A DNA stretch of 64,000 nucleotides, from contig OZ223259.1 in assembly GCA_965140555.1 (NCBI GenBank), positions 2,790,001 to 2,854,000 on the forward strand. Direction: 5' to 3'. The position numbers and the translations under genes are program-made. Positions within the stretch are counted from its first letter, which is position 1. The number at the start of each line of letters is the position of its first letter. This DNA is from UBA1351 sp965140555. GTDB lineage: Bacteria > Bacillota > Clostridia > Lachnospirales > Vallitaleaceae. Shown in pieces: positions 61,649 to 64,000 of this stretch. Below the pieces are notes generated by a model that saw only the letters and a list, made by a program, of their open reading frames with translations, ran no database searches and was not told where the DNA came from.

Positions 61649-61790
61649 CTAGTGCACTGGCACGCTCATAAATAGACGAATGATTTGCCTGTTTTCCCAT
61701 AGGACATCGTTGCTGTCAATCGACGATGCCACGGCATCGCCTCATTCTAGCACCTTGCCTATGAAAAAACATTCTGCATCATTCATTCAA
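61649..61790 (-). repeat. Dispersed repeat family 2, copy 2 (long form)
   Basis: The reverse complement aligns with 867-983: CATAGGCAAGGTGCTAGAA, ATTGACAGCAACG, TATGGGAAAACA, CAAATCATT and TTTATGAGCGTG then GTGCACTAG. It contains an extra internal hairpin, GCGATGCC facing GGCATCGT. No coding potential. It starts four bases after the DUF4085-like stop codon and fills most of the gap to the lipoprotein gene. Confidence 0.7.
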
Positions 61791-61851
61791 ATATGAACAT
61801 GCCGTTACACGAGAAGGAGTAAATCGTTAAGAGCACAAAAGAGGGAGTCTT

Positions 61852-63084
61852 ATGAAAAAATTAATAATGCTAGTCGTGCTTACAGTATGTCTTTGCTGTG
61901 CTTGTCAAAATATGACTGTAGCATCTAAAGAGGTAAAAATAACAGAGAATAGTTCACAATCCATAAAACATATTAATCAGCCTGAAATTGCGGATAACAG
62001 CATATTAAATTCACCAGTAGAAACGTTGAAAACAGGAATAGGAAGCTTGAAAGAAGAGGACTATATTCCGTTGACTATCCGTTATCTTGATGGAGATTAT
62101 TTGAAAGCATCCGAGTATGTTTCAAAACGATTGCGTGAGGATTTGCTACGTGGTGATGGTAGAATCTCCATTCAATCGATGAAAGACTATGATTTGGTCT
62201 TACGATATGAAGGGTATAGGGATATTTATATTAATCTTGAAAATGAAAATTTCTGGTTTGAAAATTCAGAGGAGTCTTATGAAGTTCGAGATATCAGCGC
62301 ATTGTGGGACCGATATATAATCAAACAGGTCAAGGGTGAAATGATATACGATGATTTTGAAAAAAGAGTATTAACGGAGATACATGAAGATGTTGATAAC
62401 GATGGCACTATTGATGATGTTTATTTAACCGAAGATGTGGATATACGTTTGAATGTTAATGAAGCAGAATGCGTCATAACGAAGAACTCTCGGCAATTAG
62501 AAATTGGATATCCGAGAGAATATTATAGCGATACACATATGGAGATGGCACATGTTGAATACATAGACCGTTTCGGTATATTGATGTATAGCTATGATGG
62601 AATGAGTATTTCCGGTCCATTTACAACGGTTCATTTTTATAAATATATAAATCAGGAAATTAAAGAATTAGATACAAATGTAACGTGTAGAATCGAGAAT
62701 ATTGATTTAGAAGAAGGCATTATAGATCTTAAGTTTTTACCGGAAGATATAGACTATCAACTCGAGCTGACGACAGAAGAAGTGGCGAAAAGTAAAGAGA
62801 GTAAGAGCGAATTAGTCATAGACGATGCAAAAAAGGATATCTATGAAAAAGATCTTCGAGAAAGTACGCTTTTCTCTCCAGATAAAGTGATGTTTGATGA
62901 TTATGATGGGGATGGTGAACTAGAATATATTAGCATTGGATGGCTTGAAACAAAGTTTGCTGGTTCATATATTCCTATAGAAGAAAGAGTTGCCCTAGTT
63001 TATAAGATGTATCCGAATAATTTAGAATGCGTAGATGTAATCTTTCGGAGGGATAGTAAAAAGTCATTTCCGGATGTGGAATAA
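61852..63084 (+). CDS. Hypothetical secreted protein with two EF-hand-like calcium loops
   Basis: 410 residues. A hydrophobic signal (KLIMLVVLTVCLCCAC) ends in a cysteine cluster; Cys18 is the likely lipid-anchor residue although the lipobox is atypical. The mature protein has two DxDxDG calcium-loop motifs, DVDNDGTIDD (about 180-189) and DYDGDGELE (about 350-358), spaced as in proteins with VCBS/FG-GAP-like or dockerin-like loops. No enzyme motif is recognised. GAGGGAG is close to ATG. It ends 11 bases before CRISPR leader 2. Function unknown. Confidence 0.6.
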   Translation: MKKLIMLVVLTVCLCCACQNMTVASKEVKITENSSQSIKHINQPEIADNSILNSPVETLKTGIGSLKEEDYIPLTIRYLDGDYLKASEYVSKRLREDLLRGDGRISIQSMKDYDLVLRYEGYRDIYINLENENFWFENSEESYEVRDISALWDRYIIKQVKGEMIYDDFEKRVLTEIHEDVDNDGTIDDVYLTEDVDIRLNVNEAECVITKNSRQLEIGYPREYYSDTHMEMAHVEYIDRFGILMYSYDGMSISGPFTTVHFYKYINQEIKELDTNVTCRIENIDLEEGIIDLKFLPEDIDYQLELTTEEVAKSKESKSELVIDDAKKDIYEKDLRESTLFSPDKVMFDDYDGDGELEYISIGWLETKFAGSYIPIEERVALVYKMYPNNLECVDVIFRRDSKKSFPDVE

Positions 63085-63095
63085 ATAGGAATTTT

Positions 63096-63266
63096 TTCCA
63101 GTTGTGAATATTCTGACAACTGAGAAATCCCTTATCCGATAAGGCTTGACAAGGTTTTTTGTATATGATTTAATAAAAGAAGAAATCATTGGAAAAAAAT
63201 TAAGAAATGCCGTAAAATCAAGGGTTTCAAGGATTTTTGAATTTTAAGAATGCCCATTTTACGTTG
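63096..63266 (+). promoter_or_regulatory. CRISPR leader 2
   Basis: A 171-nt gap-free counterpart of leader 1. Promoter TTGACA (63146-63151), 17 bases, TTTAAT (63169-63174). It starts only 11 bases after the preceding stop codon. Confidence 0.85.
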
Positions 63267-63947
63267 GTTGAACAGTAACATAGGATGTATTGAAATCAAC
63301 GTTACGTGCCGAATAAAGCGTTTGAATGCTAATGTTGAACAGTAACATAGGATGTATTGAAATTCCTTTACCGGCTCATGGCAAAAGATGCAGTCCACGT
63401 TGAACAGTAACATAGGATGTATTGAAATGTACCAAATTCAGTTTTAAAATAAAGAAACCGTATTGTTGAACAGTAACATAGGATGTATTGAAATCCGCCA
63501 AGTGCATCGATGTAGTCGAAGAACTCTGGTTGAACAGTAACATAGGATGTATTGAAATTGGGTTATGATACAACTTTTGATATTTTCTCAAAGAGTTGAA
63601 CAGTAACATAGGATGTATTGAAATAAACTTAAGAAGTTTTTTTATTGGACAAAAGAAATTGTTGAACAGTAACATAGGATGTATTGAAATTAGTACCCAC
63701 TCTCGTAGAGGTGCCAATCGGAAGCACGTTGAACAGTAACATAGGATGTATTGAAATTTACTTGGAGCAGAATCTCCAGAAGGATGATTATGGTTGAACA
63801 GTAACATAGGATGTATTGAAATGCCTTTCCGGAATCATAAACTCGTCCGGATGCTGCAGTTGAACAGTAACATAGGATGTGTTGAAATCAGCGATGATAG
63901 CTAGGAAAGACCTGGACTTTGACTAGTTGAACAGTAACATAGGATGT
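63267..63947 (+). CRISPR. CRISPR array 2: 10 full repeats, 10 spacers, truncated last repeat
   Basis: Same 30-nt repeat and orientation as array 1. Repeats begin at 63267, 63334, 63399, 63465, 63529, 63595, 63661, 63728, 63793 and 63859; spacers are 34-37 nt. The tenth repeat has one change (GTATTG to GTGTTG), and a final repeat at 63926 keeps its first 22 bases, both marking the old, leader-distal end. The 53 bases after it to the window end show no feature. cas genes, if linked, lie beyond base 64000. Confidence 0.97.
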
Positions 63948-64000
63948 CGAAAACAATTTTAAAAAAAGCACTTTAAATTCATAGTAAATATACCGGTATC

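Noticed and set aside
63186..63807. Minus-strand frames of 75 and 143 codons across CRISPR array 2
   Set aside because: Same cause: repeat-derived, containing FNTSYVTVQ or ISIHPMLLFN periodicity.
59414..64000. cas genes near the arrays
   Set aside because: None of the proteins in the window shows Cas motifs; the DUF4085-like protein and the lipoprotein do not resemble Cas proteins.
1..64000. tRNA, rRNA, prophage or transposase genes
   Set aside because: I looked for cloverleaf ends, rRNA-like blocks and integrase or transposase motifs and found none that could be supported.

Overview
The window looks like chromosomal DNA from a low-GC, Gram-positive anaerobe of the class Clostridia (a Lachnospirales/Vallitaleaceae-like member is my best guess; no rRNA or tRNA is present to confirm it). 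The pointers are strong AGGAGG ribosome-binding sites, Bacillus-type promoters, S-layer-homology proteins, a c-di-GMP-I riboswitch, a YtrA-type GntR/ABC operon and CRISPR repeats of the clostridial I-B style. I saw no prophage, plasmid or conjugative genes.

Layout. 1-4.1 kb: the cut-off start of a chemoreceptor and a minus-strand UvrA2-like/MarR operon. 4.3-8.2 kb: a GH120 beta-xylosidase, then a MarR regulator with an alpha/beta-hydrolase-GNAT fusion. 8.3-12.5 kb: a GntR-ABC transporter operon, an azoreductase behind tandem palindromes, and small membrane proteins. 12.5-18 kb: a carbohydrate block in which a GH31 alpha-xylosidase-like enzyme and a GH27 enzyme each sit divergent to their own AraC regulator; neither hydrolase has a signal peptide, so they probably act on imported side-chain sugars. 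18-21 kb: a soluble chemoreceptor-like protein, a LysR regulator and an NmrA-like reductase. 20.9-24.5 kb: a c-di-GMP-I riboswitch with a terminator, leading into a large cadherin-like/SLH surface protein. 24.6-31.3 kb: a Na/Pi cotransporter behind a four-repeat Pho box, a metallophosphoesterase lipoprotein, PAP2, an RsmH paralogue, a DEAD-box helicase and a HIT protein. 31.5-33.8 kb: ahpC-ahpF with a PerR/Fur-like box in the promoter. 33.9-47.9 kb: a two-gene permease, a 2-hydroxyacid dehydrogenase, a frameshifted SulP transporter, a MarR-ABM-nitroreductase operon divergent from a MATE pump, an ADP-ribosylglycohydrolase, an MFS protein, an RDD protein and a second SLH protein. 48.1-59.4 kb: a DUF2500 protein, TetR-adaptor-RND efflux genes, a radical SAM protein with a two-component system, and a zinc/cadmium ArsR-P-type ATPase pair. 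59.6-64 kb: two CRISPR arrays in the same orientation with nearly identical 171-nt leaders, no cas genes in view, and two poorly characterised genes between them.

Two families of dispersed intergenic repeats run through the window. One is a hairpin-forming, MITE-like element with about 21-bp terminal inverted repeats (three copies plus a fragment, mostly just upstream of genes). The other is a 117-142 bp element with copies at 0.9 kb and 61.7 kb and a fragment at 4.1 kb. Neither encodes a protein.

The dominant themes are environmental sensing and detoxification (three MarR regulators, TetR, ArsR, azoreductase, nitroreductase, AhpCF, MATE, RND), phosphate acquisition, plant-polysaccharide side-chain degradation and c-di-GMP-controlled surface attachment. 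I found no clear new multigene defence system. The best candidates for something undescribed are the two genes bracketed by the CRISPR arrays and the two small repeat families.
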